From Brytella acorum (lineage in GTDB: Bacteria; Pseudomonadota; Alphaproteobacteria; Acetobacterales; Acetobacteraceae), in the NCBI RefSeq assembly GCF_029309905.1, contig NZ_JARBJP010000002.1, positions 558,001-622,000 of the forward strand: a stretch of DNA of 64,000 nt, given 5' to 3'. Positions 49,813 to 59,806 of the stretch are shown in pieces. A model generated the notes under the pieces. The model searched no databases and had not been told where the DNA came from. It saw only the letters and a program-made list of their open reading frames with translations. A program made the position numbers and the translations under genes. Every line of letters begins with the position of its first letter. Positions within the stretch are counted from its first letter, which is position 1.

Positions 49813-50547
49813 TCAATCTGTCAGTAACACGTCTCCAGCGACAAAAGTCAGGACGCGACCGTGTTCGGTCCACAGAAGAAGGCGTCCTTCTTCATCGAGA
49901 CCATTGAATAATCCGTAAATATAGCTTTCACCCCGCGAAACCGCAAGCGCTGTCCCCAGAGGGAGCGCACGTCGAAGCCATTCCGCCCGGATATCGGCAA
50001 AGCCCGCCTTCTCGAAACGCGATCTCTGATTGTCAAAATTTTCAAGAATTGAATGCGCGATCGCCTCGACAGATGGCAACGAGGCGGCGTTATGTGCTCC
50101 GAGACAAGTCACCGCGCGACCTGGAAGGATCGGAGCCGAAGCAACGTTCACCCCAACGCCGACGACAATCCATGGCGTGTCCGAACTGTCCGCTTCAATC
50201 AGGATGCCGGCCACCTTCTGACCGTTGATCAGAATATCATTCGGCCACTTGATTTTCATATCCGTCTGAGGCGGCAGAAGATCGCTGAGTGTCGCATGGA
50301 CGGCAATCGCCACCAGAAACGGGAGCGCGCCCATGAGCGGGGAGAGTGCGGCAGGGCGAAGCAGGAAAGAAAAAGCCAGATTGCCGCCAGGGTCAACCCA
50401 ATGGCGTCCGCGAGTCCCCCGCCCGGCACTCTGTCGACGGGCCAATATCGCCAGCCCTTGGTCAGCGCCGGACTCAGCCGCCGCGCGACAGTGGTCCGAC
50501 GTCGAAGAAAGCTCGTCAAATATGTCGAGCCGCCAGTCAGTCATCAT
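49813..50547 (-). CDS. birA: Biotin-[acetyl-CoA-carboxylase] ligase
   Basis: A 244-residue monofunctional biotin protein ligase: there is no N-terminal winged-helix domain, so it should not repress bio genes. The biotinyl-AMP loop is [13 protein letters not shown] and [19 protein letters not shown] is the catalytic Lys region; the C-terminal SH3-like domain has [14 protein letters not shown]. In most alphaproteobacteria it follows nuoN; here tRNA-Val lies directly upstream. Confidence 0.95.
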   Translation of the reverse strand: MMTDWRLDIFDELSSTSDHCRAAAESGADQGLAILARRQSAGRGTRGRHWVDPGGNLAFSFLLRPAALSPLMGALPFLVAIAVHATLSDLLPPQTDMKIKWPNDILINGQKVAGILIEADSSDTPWIVVGVGVNVASAPILPGRAVTCLGAHNAASLPSVEAIAHSILENFDNQRSRFEKAGFADIRAEWLRRALPLGTALAVSRGESYIYGLFNGLDEEGRLLLWTEHGRVLTFVAGDVLLTD

Positions 50548-50559
50548 GCATGGTTTTCA

Positions 50560-50634
50560 TGGTGGGCGATGACGGGATCGAACCGCCGACCCTCTCGGTG
50601 TAAACGAGACGCTCTACCGCTGAGCTAATCGCCC
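50560..50634 (-). tRNA. tRNA-Val (anticodon TAC)
   Basis: A 75-base cloverleaf including an encoded CCA end. The acceptor stem is GGGCGAT/ATCGCCC, the D arm TAGCTCAGCGGTAGAGC, the anticodon loop has TAC between CTCGT and ACCGAG-like arms, and the T arm reads GTCGGCGGTTCGATCCCG. It lies between birA and hup. Confidence 0.97.
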
Positions 50635-50635
50635 C

Positions 50636-50663
50636 AAAATCGAGGGTCAGACGAACCGACCCT
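50636..50663 (-). terminator. Terminator of hup
   Basis: On the minus strand AGGGTC and GACCCT form a six-base stem with nine-base loop followed by CGATTTT, ending just before tRNA-Val. Confidence 0.6.
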
Positions 50664-50684
50664 GCACGCATTGACGCCCTATTT

Positions 50685-50969
50685 TCAGGAAACGGCGTCC
50701 TTAAGGCCCTTGCCCGGCTTGAAGCGGACGGAGGTTGACGCCGGAATGTCGATTTCCTCGCCTGTCCGGGGATTGCGTCCCTTCGCCGCCTTGCGCGAAC
50801 TGGTGGCGAACGAACCAAACCCGACAAGACGAACTTCCTGCTTTTTCGCAAGTGTCTTTTCAATAGTCAGAAAGACCGCGTCAACTGCTTCTCCGGCCTG
50901 TGCCTTCGTAAGTTCGGCAGCTTCGGCAACAGCAGTGATCAGTTCCTGCTTGTTGAGGGGCTTTTCCAT
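50685..50969 (-). CDS. hup: DNA-binding protein HU
   Basis: A 94-residue histone-like protein that bends and compacts [23 protein letters not shown] and [20 protein letters not shown] then [13 protein letters not shown] (the beta-arm with the intercalating Pro) are diagnostic. The start was chosen for family agreement and an AAGG ribosome site; the 25 upstream codons are leader. Its place after lon is conserved in alphaproteobacteria. Confidence 0.96.
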   Translation of the reverse strand: MEKPLNKQELITAVAEAAELTKAQAGEAVDAVFLTIEKTLAKKQEVRLVGFGSFATSSRKAAKGRNPRTGEEIDIPASTSVRFKPGKGLKDAVS

Positions 50970-51159
50970 CGTACGCCTTCCATGATTTGAAAGAGTGGCG
51001 ACACCGGAGCGATGTCGACCCGACTCAGGCAGAGTTGAGCGCAACTATGAAGCGGATTTTCCTGCCGTCAACCACCCGACCGCCAGGAATGCCGCTTTGT
51101 GTCCTTCCCGCGTCGGGGACGACACATCTCGCGATGCGACGCCCCCGAAAGTTAACCAT

Positions 51160-53610
51160 TTAGTGAGGCAGTTGTGCCGCGGGAGCCGCCGCGGCACGCG
51201 CCGCCGCCAACGCCTCGGCTTCTTCATCCCATTCGATGGCTTCGGGCTGGCGTGTCAGCGCGCCGGCAAGGACCTGATCAACATGCGAGACCGGAATGAT
51301 ATGGAGTGCCTTTTTCACATTATCAGGCACCTCCGCAAGATCCTTCTCGTTGTCGCGCGGAATGAAGACCGTTTTGATCCCTGCCCGCGTCGCCGCCAAT
51401 AACTTCTCTTTGAGACCGCCGATCTCAAGCACGCGGCCCCGCAGCGTGATTTCACCGGTCATGGCTACGTCGCGCCGGATAGGAATTCCGGTCATGACAC
51501 TGATGATGCTCGTCGCCATCGCCACTCCAGCCGACGGCCCGTCTTTCGGTGTCGCGCCTTCGGGGACGTGCACATGGATATCGCGCTTCTCGAACAGAGA
51601 TGGCTTGATTCCGAAAGTCGTCGCTCGGGATCGGACGTAGGACAGCGCCGCGGAAACGCTCTCCTTCATCACGTCCCCAAGCTTGCCCGTATTCTTGAAG
51701 GCACCTTTGCCGGGAACCATGACGCTTTCGATCGTCAGGATTTCTCCGCCGACTTCCGTCCAGGCCAAGCCGTTCACGACGCCCACCATGTCCTCGGTCT
51801 CCGTCTCACCGTGACGGAAGCGGCGAACGCCCGCGTAGACCCCCAGGTTATCCGGCGTGACCGCGACGGTGCCAATTTCGCTCGTCACGATTTGCTTCAC
51901 GACCTTGCGCGCGATTTTGGCGATTTCGCGCTCGAGGCTGCGAACGCCGGCCTCGCGGGTGTAATAGCGAATGAGATCGCGCAGAGCGTCGTCGCTGATC
52001 GACCATTCCTGTGGCTTAAGATTATGGGCTTCCGCCTGTTTGCCGACCAGATGGCGTCGAGCAATCTCGACTTTCTCGTCTTCTGTGTAGCCCGACAGCC
52101 GGATGATCTCCATGCGGTCCAGCAAAGGCTGAGGCATATTGAGACTGTTGGCCGTCGTCACGAACATCACATCGGAAAGATCATAGTCGACTTCCAGATA
52201 GTGGTCCGCAAACGTCGAATTCTGCTCGGGGTCCAGAACCTCGAGAAGTGCCGAGGCCGGATCGCCGCGCCAGTCGGAGCCCAGCTTGTCGATCTCATCC
52301 AGGAGGAACAGGGGGTTGGAGGTCTTCGCCTTCTTCATGCCCTGAATAATCTTGCCTGGCATCGAACCGATATACGTCCGCCGATGACCGCGAATTTCGG
52401 ACTCGTCATGCACGCCGCCGAGCGACATACGCACATAGTGACGACCTGTGGCACGGGCGATCGAACGCGCCAGGGACGTCTTGCCGACGCCTGGGGGACC
52501 GACGAGGCACAGAATAGGCCCCTTGACCTTCTGGGAACGGGTCTGCACCGCCAGATATTCCAGAATACGCTCTTTGACTTTTTCGAGCCCGTAATGCTCG
52601 GTCTCAAGAATCTCCTCGGCGGCATTGAAATCGCGAGAAACTTTGGAACGTTTCTTCCAGGGTATGCTTAAAATCCAGTCGAGGTAATTCCGCACGACCG
52701 TCGATTCAGCCGACATCGGACTCATGCCTCGAAGTTTCTTCAGCTCCGCGACGGCCTTTTCCTTCGCCTCACGGCTCAGACGCGTCTTCTTGATCTTCTC
52801 TTCGATCTCGGCCGTTTCATCACGGCCGTCCTCACCCTCACCGAGTTCCTTCTGGATCGCTTTGAGCTGTTCGTTGAGATAGTATTCGCGTTGTGTCTTT
52901 TCCATCTGACGCTTGACGCGATTGCGGATCCGCTTCTCCACCTGCAGGACGCCGATTTCCTGCTCCATATGGGTAAATACCTTCTCAAGGCGTCGGGCTA
53001 CGGAGACGGCTTCAAGGATCTCCTGTTTCTCCGAAATCTTGAGATTGAGATGGCTCGCAACCGTATCCGCCAGCTTGGAACTGTCCTCAATCTGGTTGAG
53101 CGATACCATCACTTCAGGCGCGATCTTCTTGTTGAGCTTGATATAGTGCTCAAACTGCGAAACGGCCGTTCGGCCCAACGCCTCGACTTCGCTGCCCGCA
53201 GCGTCTTCATCCTGCACGTCTTCAATCTCGGCTTCGAAATGTCCGTCGACATCCAGAAGGTTTTTGATACGAGCCCGGCGCACTCCTTCAACAAGCACCT
53301 TGACCGTGCCGTCAGGAAGCTTCAGCAATTGCAGAATCGTCGAAACAGTGCCGAAACGATATATATCGTCAGGTGCCGGATCATCCTGAGACGCATTCTT
53401 CTGCGCGACCAGAAGGATCTGACGATCCTCGCGCGTCACGGCCTCGAGGGCGCGAACCGATTTTTCGCGTCCAACGAAAAGCGGGACGATCATGTGCGGA
53501 AATACGACCAGATCACGCAGCGGTAGTACCGCCATGTTGCCATGATCCGTCATCGCTGCTTTGGATACGCCATCAGGCGCCGTATGTTTACTGTCTTCAG
53601 TCATGGTCAT
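51160..53610 (-). CDS. lon: ATP-dependent protease Lon
   Basis: An 816-residue AAA+ serine protease degrading misfolded and regulatory proteins. N-terminal LON substrate domain (LPLRDLVVFPHMIVPLFVGR), helical region, Walker A GPPGVGKTSLARSIARATGR, and a C-terminal protease domain with catalytic Ser in KDGPSAGVAM (about residue 690) and Lys in GGLKEKLLAATRAGIK. The C-terminus is Ala-rich and variable. Two ATG codons (53610, 53604) share the GGGGAG ribosome site; the second has better spacing. Confidence 0.97.
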   Translation of the reverse strand: MTMTEDSKHTAPDGVSKAAMTDHGNMAVLPLRDLVVFPHMIVPLFVGREKSVRALEAVTREDRQILLVAQKNASQDDPAPDDIYRFGTVSTILQLLKLPDGTVKVLVEGVRRARIKNLLDVDGHFEAEIEDVQDEDAAGSEVEALGRTAVSQFEHYIKLNKKIAPEVMVSLNQIEDSSKLADTVASHLNLKISEKQEILEAVSVARRLEKVFTHMEQEIGVLQVEKRIRNRVKRQMEKTQREYYLNEQLKAIQKELGEGEDGRDETAEIEEKIKKTRLSREAKEKAVAELKKLRGMSPMSAESTVVRNYLDWILSIPWKKRSKVSRDFNAAEEILETEHYGLEKVKERILEYLAVQTRSQKVKGPILCLVGPPGVGKTSLARSIARATGRHYVRMSLGGVHDESEIRGHRRTYIGSMPGKIIQGMKKAKTSNPLFLLDEIDKLGSDWRGDPASALLEVLDPEQNSTFADHYLEVDYDLSDVMFVTTANSLNMPQPLLDRMEIIRLSGYTEDEKVEIARRHLVGKQAEAHNLKPQEWSISDDALRDLIRYYTREAGVRSLEREIAKIARKVVKQIVTSEIGTVAVTPDNLGVYAGVRRFRHGETETEDMVGVVNGLAWTEVGGEILTIESVMVPGKGAFKNTGKLGDVMKESVSAALSYVRSRATTFGIKPSLFEKRDIHVHVPEGATPKDGPSAGVAMATSIISVMTGIPIRRDVAMTGEITLRGRVLEIGGLKEKLLAATRAGIKTVFIPRDNEKDLAEVPDNVKKALHIIPVSHVDQVLAGALTRQPEAIEWDEEAEALAAARAAAAPAAQLPH

Positions 53611-53721
53611 GATCTCCCCAGGGACGATCCAGGCAGGCGCACCCGTTCATGGCGTGCGCTCCGCCATGGCGACAAACACCATGTGTTCGTGCCGTGTTCA
53701 GACTTGTTATGTGTGACGTGA

Positions 53722-53758
53722 GGCGGCATTCCGCAAGGAGTGCCGCCAGAATGCCGCC
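53722..53758 (-). promoter_or_regulatory. Two mutually exclusive hairpins between clpX and lon
   Basis: The arm at 53722-53732 (GGCGGCATTCC on the plus strand) can pair with 53737-53747 (GGAGTGCCGCC, one GU wobble, four-base loop) or with 53749-53758 (GAATGCCGCC, ten perfect pairs). Only one can form at a time. It lies six bases beyond the clpX stop and upstream of lon, in the direction of transcription. Confidence 0.5.
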
Positions 53759-53763
53759 CCCGA

Positions 53764-55032
53764 TCAGGCGGACTGCTCCGTCGGCAGAGCCTTCTTTCCC
53801 GCTCCGTGAACATAAACCGGCGTCGCCTTGTTTTCCGCGACATCACGGTTGATGACCACTTCCTCGACGGAATCGAGCCCTGGCAGGTCGAACATCGTGC
53901 CGAGCAGAATGTTTTCCATGATGGACCGCAAGCCGCGCGCTCCGGTCTTGCGCGCGATGGCTCGCTGGGCGATCTGCTGCAGCGCATCGTCCGTGAAGGT
54001 CAGCTGCACGCCTTCCATCTGGAAAAGTCTCTGATACTGCTTCACGAGCGCGTTCTTGGGCTTGCTCAGAATCTCGATCAGAGCCTCTTCGTCGAGGTCT
54101 GTCAGCGTTGCGATCACGGGCAGACGACCGATGAACTCGGGGATCAGACCGAACTTCAACAGATCCTCGGGCTCGGCGTTCTGGAGAATATCTCCCAGAC
54201 GCCGATCTTCCGGATCCCGAACCTCCGCCCCGAAGCCAATGCCCGATCCCTTGCCGCGCGCACTGATAATCTTGTCCAGGCCCGCGAATGCGCCGCCGCA
54301 GATGAAGAGCATATTGGTCGTGTCGACCTGCAGAAATTCCTGCTGGGGATGCTTGCGGCCGCCCTGGGGTGGAACGGATGCGACGGTGCCTTCCATGAGC
54401 TTCAGGAGCGCCTGCTGGACACCCTCGCCGCTGACGTCGCGCGTGATCGAGGGATTATCCGACTTGCGCGAAATCTTGTCGATTTCATCGATGTACACGA
54501 TGCCGCGCTGTGCCCGTTCGACGTTGTAATCCGCAGCCTGGAGCAGCTTCAGGATGATGTTCTCAACGTCCTCACCGACATAGCCGGCTTCCGTCAGGGT
54601 GGTCGCATCGGCCATCGTAAACGGAACGTCGAGGATGCGCGCCAGCGTCTGCGCCAACAGCGTCTTGCCGGAGCCGGTGGGACCGATCAGCAGGATGTTG
54701 GACTTCGCAATTTCGACGTCGTTGTTCTTCTGTGCGTAAGCCAGACGCTTGTAGTGGTTATGCACCGCCACGGAGAGCGCTTTCTTCGCCTGGAACTGCC
54801 CAATCACGTAGTCGTCCAGAACTTTACAGATTTCCTTGGGCGTGGGTACGCCGTCCCGCGACTTTACGAGATGGGTTTTGTGCTCCTCGCGGATGATATC
54901 CATGCAAAGTTCGACGCACTCGTCGCAGATGAACACGGTGGGACCGGCGATGAGCTTCCGAACCTCGTGCTGCGATTTACCGCAGAACGAGCAGTATAAA
55001 GTGTTCTTGGGATCGCCGGACTTACTGTTCAT
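53764..55032 (-). CDS. clpX: ClpX, ATPase subunit of ClpXP protease
   Basis: A 422-residue AAA+ unfoldase. The zinc-binding domain has Cys14, Cys17, Cys36 and Cys39 ([17 protein letters not shown]); Walker A is [33 protein letters not shown] is Walker B, and the IGF loop reads [10 protein letters not shown]. The ATG MNSKSGD has GGAGGAG upstream; the earlier open codons are unlikely. Downstream of clpP, separated by a 165-base leader. Confidence 0.97.
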   Translation of the reverse strand: MNSKSGDPKNTLYCSFCGKSQHEVRKLIAGPTVFICDECVELCMDIIREEHKTHLVKSRDGVPTPKEICKVLDDYVIGQFQAKKALSVAVHNHYKRLAYAQKNNDVEIAKSNILLIGPTGSGKTLLAQTLARILDVPFTMADATTLTEAGYVGEDVENIILKLLQAADYNVERAQRGIVYIDEIDKISRKSDNPSITRDVSGEGVQQALLKLMEGTVASVPPQGGRKHPQQEFLQVDTTNMLFICGGAFAGLDKIISARGKGSGIGFGAEVRDPEDRRLGDILQNAEPEDLLKFGLIPEFIGRLPVIATLTDLDEEALIEILSKPKNALVKQYQRLFQMEGVQLTFTDDALQQIAQRAIARKTGARGLRSIMENILLGTMFDLPGLDSVEEVVINRDVAENKATPVYVHGAGKKALPTEQSA

Positions 55033-55096
55033 CACCACTCCTCCTCCCCAGCGGTGTCGGCCAGAACCGGCTCCGACAGGGGGAATCAATTCTTAG

Positions 55097-55117
55097 GCCG
55101 AGCACAAAACGCTCGGC
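55097..55117 (-). terminator. Hairpin upstream of clpX
   Basis: GCCGAGC and GCTCGGC, seven perfect pairs with a seven-base loop, between clpP and clpX. It may partly terminate clpP transcripts; T-content after it is low. Confidence 0.4.
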
Positions 55118-55150
55118 AAGACCCCGATATGTCTTTAGGATTACATTTCC

Positions 55151-55179
55151 AGCATGCGGAGCCGCGTTTGTCGCATGCT
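55151..55179 (-). repeat. Inverted repeat AGCATGCG-N13-CGCATGCT behind clpP
   Basis: Perfect eight-base arms 18 bases after the clpP stop, preceding the GCCGAGC hairpin. Likely a transcript 3'-end structure. Confidence 0.45.
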
Positions 55180-55197
55180 CCGGCGATTGTCGAGCGC

Positions 55198-55845
55198 TCA
55201 GCTTGCTGTCTCGGGCCGACGCTCGACAACCTTGTCGATCAAGCCGAATGCAAGCGCCTCTTCAGCCGAAAGGTAACTGTCGCGCTCGAGCTTGCGCTCG
55301 ATGTCTTCCAGCGTCTGTCCCGTATGCTCACGGTAAATTTCGTTCAGGCGCTGACGGATGATCAGGATTTCACGGGCCTGAATCTCGATATCCGATGCCT
55401 GTCCCTGGGCGCCGCCCGAAGGCTGATGTACCATGACACGCGCATTGGGCAGACAGTAGCGGTGTCCTTTTTCGCCGCCTGCAAGAAGCAGGGATCCCAT
55501 CGACGCCGCCTGGCCGATACACACGGTGCTCACGGGGCTGCGAATATACTGCATCGTATCGTAAATCGCGAGGCCCGCGGAAACGACACCACCGGGACTG
55601 TTGATATAGAAGGAGATTTCCTTCGAAGGATTGACGCTCTCGAGATAAAGCAGCTGAGCTGAAATCACCGAGGCAACCTGATCGTACACAGGCCCCGTCA
55701 GAAAGATGATGCGCTCCTGAAGCAGGCGCGAATAGATATCGAAAGCGCGCTCGCCCCGGGCAGTCTGCTCGACGACCATCGGCACCAGCGCGTTGTTGAA
55801 AACTTCAACGGGATCGCGATCCCACATGGCCACTTCCATTCCCAT
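55198..55845 (-). CDS. clpP: ClpP protease subunit
   Basis: A 215-residue serine protease that forms the tetradecameric barrel used by ClpX and ClpA. The catalytic triad is Ser115 ([10 protein letters not shown]), His140 (VMVHQPSGG) and Asp189 ([12 protein letters not shown]). [20 protein letters not shown] is the N-terminal signature. Three in-frame ATG codons occur in the first seven positions; the first was taken. Confidence 0.96.
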   Translation of the reverse strand: MGMEVAMWDRDPVEVFNNALVPMVVEQTARGERAFDIYSRLLQERIIFLTGPVYDQVASVISAQLLYLESVNPSKEISFYINSPGGVVSAGLAIYDTMQYIRSPVSTVCIGQAASMGSLLLAGGEKGHRYCLPNARVMVHQPSGGAQGQASDIEIQAREILIIRQRLNEIYREHTGQTLEDIERKLERDSYLSAEEALAFGLIDKVVERRPETAS

Positions 55846-55984
55846 TCAACCCCGCATCGACATGGATACGTCGCACAGGGGCATTTGCATCATATTGGTA
55901 TGGCCACCATGTACTCCCAGAAGCGTCTCGTCAAAATTCGCTCCGGGAGTCGCATGAGGTTCGGCAGAGCCGATGACCGGTCGA

Positions 55985-57316
55985 TCAGAACTCGACCGAA
56001 GGAATTTCCGCCAGCTCTTCGGGGCTCACTTCTTTCTCCGTGACATCCCCGAGTTCGATCAGATAATCGACAACCTTGTTTTCGAGAATCGGGCCACGGA
56101 GGCTATCCATGGCCTGCGGATTTTTGCCGAAAAACTCGAAAACGGCCTGCTCCTGTCCAGGGAAGCGCGTCGCTTCCTGGCGGACGCCCTGAATCAATTC
56201 CTCACGGCTTACGGTGATTTCCTTCTCTCGACCGATCTCGGCCAGAAGCAGACCCAGCTTGACGCGGCGTTCCGCAATCTTGCGATAGTCGGCACGGAGC
56301 GTCTCGTCGTCCTTGCCTTCGTCTTCTTCATCGATTTCGCCGTTCGAGCGGTCCTGCTCGACGCGAGCCCAGATCTGGTTGAATTCCGCGTCAACCATGC
56401 TCTGCGGGGCTTCGAAATCGGTTTTTTCGGCCAGAATGTCCAGAAGCTCACGCTTGATACGCAGACGTGTCAGCTGGGCATATTCGCCCTCCGCCTGCTT
56501 AGTGATCAGATCGCGGACCTGCTCGATGCCCTCAAACCCAATCTTTTTGGCAAATTCATCATCCAGCTCCGGATCGACCGGGGTTTTGAGCGCGTTCGCC
56601 TTGATGTCGAATGTCGCTTCCTTGCCAGCCAGTTCCTTGGCAGCGTAGTCCGCCGGGAAGGTCACATTGATGACCTTCTCTTCGCCAGACTTCATCTCTT
56701 CAAGCTGCTCGGCGAAGCCGGGAATGAAGCCCTCGCCGCCAATCTCGACATTCACGTCCTGGGCCGTACCGCCGTCGAAGGGGGTGCCGTCAAGCTTGCC
56801 CACGAAATCGACATTCAGCACATCACCCTGCTTCGCGGGGCGAACTTCTTCAATGATATCGAAGCTGCGCTGACGCTTGGCAAGCTCGGCAAGAGCCTTG
56901 TTGACGGTCTCTTCGCTGGGCTTGGCGACGAGACGCGTGAGCTTCAGACCGGAGAGTTCCGGGACCTTGATCTCGGGAAGCACTTCCAGTTCGACCTTGA
57001 ACTCAAGATCACCCTTGCCGTCCGCGCCGGAGACAAACTCGACACGAGGCTGCGTCGCCGGGCGCAGCTTCTGGTCTTCGAGCAGCTTCGTCGTGGACTC
57101 ATTGATGGCCTGCTCCATCACCTCACCGTCGATGGAAGCACCAAAGCGCTGCCGGACGACTGAAGCGGGCACCTTCCCCGGGCGAAAGCCAGGCAGATTG
57201 ATGGTGCGGCCCAGCTCGGCGAGACGAGCGGCACGACGTGCCTCCAGATCTCCAGCTGGCACGGTAACCGTAAAGCCGCGCTTAAGACCTTCGGATTGGG
57301 TTTGCGTAACCTGCAT
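55985..57316 (-). CDS. tig: Trigger factor
   Basis: A 443-residue ribosome-bound chaperone and peptidyl-prolyl isomerase. The ribosome-binding domain has LPGFRPGKVPASVVRQRFG (the GFRxGKxP signature, about 42-60), the FKBP domain spans about 160-245 (GDVLNVDFVGKLDGTPFDGG), and the C-terminal domain forms the cradle. First gene of tig-clpP-clpX-lon-hup. Confidence 0.96.
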   Translation of the reverse strand: MQVTQTQSEGLKRGFTVTVPAGDLEARRAARLAELGRTINLPGFRPGKVPASVVRQRFGASIDGEVMEQAINESTTKLLEDQKLRPATQPRVEFVSGADGKGDLEFKVELEVLPEIKVPELSGLKLTRLVAKPSEETVNKALAELAKRQRSFDIIEEVRPAKQGDVLNVDFVGKLDGTPFDGGTAQDVNVEIGGEGFIPGFAEQLEEMKSGEEKVINVTFPADYAAKELAGKEATFDIKANALKTPVDPELDDEFAKKIGFEGIEQVRDLITKQAEGEYAQLTRLRIKRELLDILAEKTDFEAPQSMVDAEFNQIWARVEQDRSNGEIDEEDEGKDDETLRADYRKIAERRVKLGLLLAEIGREKEITVSREELIQGVRQEATRFPGQEQAVFEFFGKNPQAMDSLRGPILENKVVDYLIELGDVTEKEVSPEELAEIPSVEF

Positions 57317-57483
57317 CTGCCAGGCAGTCCTCTTTGAACGGGTTGAAATTCCGGATGGTCGACGGTCGCGATATTCGCAGCCCGCGCGCCCCTAAAACAG
57401 CCGGACGAAACATTCGACACCCCTATCCGGGCAGGCCAGCGCCACGCCGCGATCAGCGGATATCAGTAAAGCCATGCGACGTT

Positions 57484-57568
<85 letters not shown>

Positions 57569-57647
57569 GCCGTTCGTCACACCCGTAAAACGGGTTTTCA
57601 AGGGCGCGGCTTTACATCAACCCGCGCGCGTTGCCAAGCTGTGCTCG

Positions 57648-59072
57648 TCACTTGCCCAGCTGAATCGCCGCGTCACGTGCCGCGCCGAGATGCTGGTCGA
57701 AATTCTCGGCGATAGGCCATGCGCCACTACGCAAACCAGCCTCGCCGTGAATCCAGACGCCCGCGCAGCATCCGTCCCAGGTAGTCATTCCGGCGGCGAG
57801 CATCGTTCCGATGACGCCGCTGAGCGTGTCGCCCGAACCGGCGGTGGCCAAAGCCGGACTCGCATGAGCGTTGATAGCGGCCCGCCCGTCGGGCGCAGCG
57901 ACGATGGTGTCCGGTCCTTTCAGCACGACCACTGTGCCTAATAAATGTGCCGCCTCACGCGCCGCTCCCAGACGATCGCTCCCGGGCTTGCCAAAAAGAC
58001 GTGTAAATTCGCCAAGATGCGGCGTGATGGCCGCAACGCCTTTCAGCTTTTCCGGCTTTCCGGCGGCCCAACCCAAGGCCCCCGCATCGGCAACAACGGT
58101 TCTTGCGGCATCGAGAAGCATCGGGAGAACTTCGCCGACCTCGTCCGTCGTCAGACCCGGGCCGCAGATCCAGACCTTGCGACGTTCATCTTCAAGCAAT
58201 TCAGAGAGAGGCTCGGCATCCACGATAAGCCCCGGCGGTCCAAGCCGGAAAGCGGCAGCCTGTGCGCCCGCGCTGATGCGGACAAGTCCCGCGCCGCTGG
58301 CGCGTGCGCCTGCCGCCGACAAACGCGCCGCGCCGGGCATGGAAGCGCCGGCACACAGACTGACGACACCGCGCGTATATTTATGGCTTTCCGCCGTCAT
58401 TTCCGGCACGCGCCACAATCCGGGTTCGTTTCTCCATGTAAGGCACGAAATCTCCGCTATCAGCGCCTCAGGCATTCCGATGTCAGCGCAGATAACCTCA
58501 CCCAGATATTGGCGACCCGGATAGAGAAGATGGCCTGGCTTGAGACGTACGAACGTGACGGTCATTTCCGCCGCGGGCAGGTCGCAAAGAAGCGCACCCG
58601 TTGCGCCGTCCACACCGGTCAGCATATCCACGGCGATGATCCGCCGGGCTGCAGCCAGCACGGTCACGATCTGAGCGGAAGGTGGGCGGTTTTGCCCGGC
58701 GCCAAAAACAGCATCAATGACGATATCGGCGCGTCCAGCTTCGGATGCTGAGAACGGAACGACCGGTCCGGTCCACTTTTCAGCCGCTTCGGCCGCCGGG
58801 CCGCCCGCGCGCGGCGGGGCAAGCGCGGCCACTGTCACGGACCAACCCGCCTGCATGAGATGACGGGCCGCCACATAGCCGTCGCCGCCGTTATTGCCCG
58901 GACCGCACAGCACAAGGACGCGGCACGGCGCGGCATGCTGACGCACCGCGCGCGCCACGGCACGACCCGCGTTTTCCATAAGGCGACTGACGGGAACGAT
59001 GGAGGCCGCCCTTTTATCAAGCTCGCCACATTCGGAAGGGCTGGGAAGCAAAAGTTGGCGCTGATGCATCAT
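57648..59072 (-). CDS. nnr: Bifunctional NAD(P)H-hydrate epimerase/dehydratase
   Basis: A 474-residue metabolite-repair enzyme fusing the epimerase (YjeF-N; GPGNNGGDGYVAARHL and VIDAVFGAGQNRPP) with the ADP-dependent dehydratase (carbohydrate-kinase fold; TPHLGEFTRLFG and the GSGDTLSGVIG motif). It restores damaged NADHX and NADPHX. The ATG has GGAAAGAAGAG upstream; a GTG 14 codons earlier is possible. Divergent from the small membrane gene. Confidence 0.94.
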   Translation of the reverse strand: MMHQRQLLLPSPSECGELDKRAASIVPVSRLMENAGRAVARAVRQHAAPCRVLVLCGPGNNGGDGYVAARHLMQAGWSVTVAALAPPRAGGPAAEAAEKWTGPVVPFSASEAGRADIVIDAVFGAGQNRPPSAQIVTVLAAARRIIAVDMLTGVDGATGALLCDLPAAEMTVTFVRLKPGHLLYPGRQYLGEVICADIGMPEALIAEISCLTWRNEPGLWRVPEMTAESHKYTRGVVSLCAGASMPGAARLSAAGARASGAGLVRISAGAQAAAFRLGPPGLIVDAEPLSELLEDERRKVWICGPGLTTDEVGEVLPMLLDAARTVVADAGALGWAAGKPEKLKGVAAITPHLGEFTRLFGKPGSDRLGAAREAAHLLGTVVVLKGPDTIVAAPDGRAAINAHASPALATAGSGDTLSGVIGTMLAAGMTTWDGCCAGVWIHGEAGLRSGAWPIAENFDQHLGAARDAAIQLGK

Positions 59073-59140
59073 GACACTCTTCTTTCCGTCTTTAGTTTCG
59101 ACTCCGGCGGTCACTCAACCAGAGCGAGTCCCCTTGCGCT

Positions 59141-59650
59141 ATGATACAGAACAAACGAGAACCGCTCCGATCCATCCCGAAAGCCGTCCGGAGTTACCTT
59201 TCGATGACTATGATTTTGTGGGGCGCGGTCCTTGCTGCTCACGTTCTCAGCATGGCGTACTGGATTGGCGGCGGACTTTTCGTGACTCTCACGACACGAT
59301 CCAGCCTGTCCCTCCTCGAAGCGGCGCAGCGACAGAACATATTGCTTCAGCTCTACTCCCGCTACTGCCGCATTCTGATGCATGTGGCACCCGTCTGCCT
59401 GATCAGCGGCTGGCTCCTGATCATCCATGTCGGCGGCTTCGCCTCGGTTCCCTGGACGGTCAACGCCATGCAGGCGCTCGGGATCGTCATGATGATCGTG
59501 CTGGCAACTATCATTTCCGGCCCCCTGCGCGCGGCACGTCGGGCCATTCGCCCGCAACCCGCACTTTTCGACGCCATTCGCAAGCGCATTCTTCTGATGA
59601 CCGGCGTCGGCATCCTCACGTCTTTTTTCGCTGCGCTGACGCTCGTCTGA
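59141..59650 (+). CDS. Small CopD-like integral membrane protein
   Basis: A 169-residue protein with four predicted helices. The first reads VLAAHVLSMAYWIGGGLFVT, with the His and Trp-Ile-Gly-Gly pattern of CopD-type membrane domains; the second contains His of LMHVAPVCLISGWLLIIHVG. Such proteins may bind haem or copper, but the function is unknown. An in-frame ATG at 59204 would remove a basic 21-residue N-terminus; the start is uncertain. Confidence 0.6.
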   Translation: MIQNKREPLRSIPKAVRSYLSMTMILWGAVLAAHVLSMAYWIGGGLFVTLTTRSSLSLLEAAQRQNILLQLYSRYCRILMHVAPVCLISGWLLIIHVGGFASVPWTVNAMQALGIVMMIVLATIISGPLRAARRAIRPQPALFDAIRKRILLMTGVGILTSFFAALTLV

Positions 59651-59683
59651 AACGCCCCGAACACGTCTCTCCCTGTTAAAACT

Positions 59684-59712
59684 TGCGTTATCGCGCGATT
59701 CCCGATAACGCA
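59684..59712 (+). repeat. Inverted repeat TGCGTTATCG-N9-CGATAACGCA
   Basis: Perfect ten-base arms 33 bases after the membrane-protein stop and about 95 bases before the helicase start. It could end the upstream transcript or form a structured helicase leader. A smaller TTGATT/AATCAA repeat follows near 59755. Confidence 0.6.
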
Positions 59713-59806
59713 CAGGCACCGGCAGCCTCGCATGCCTGCGTGCGATGGCGATTTGATTTGATCGTGAATCAATCTTGCAGACACCAGTCAGACATTCGAG
59801 AGCAGT

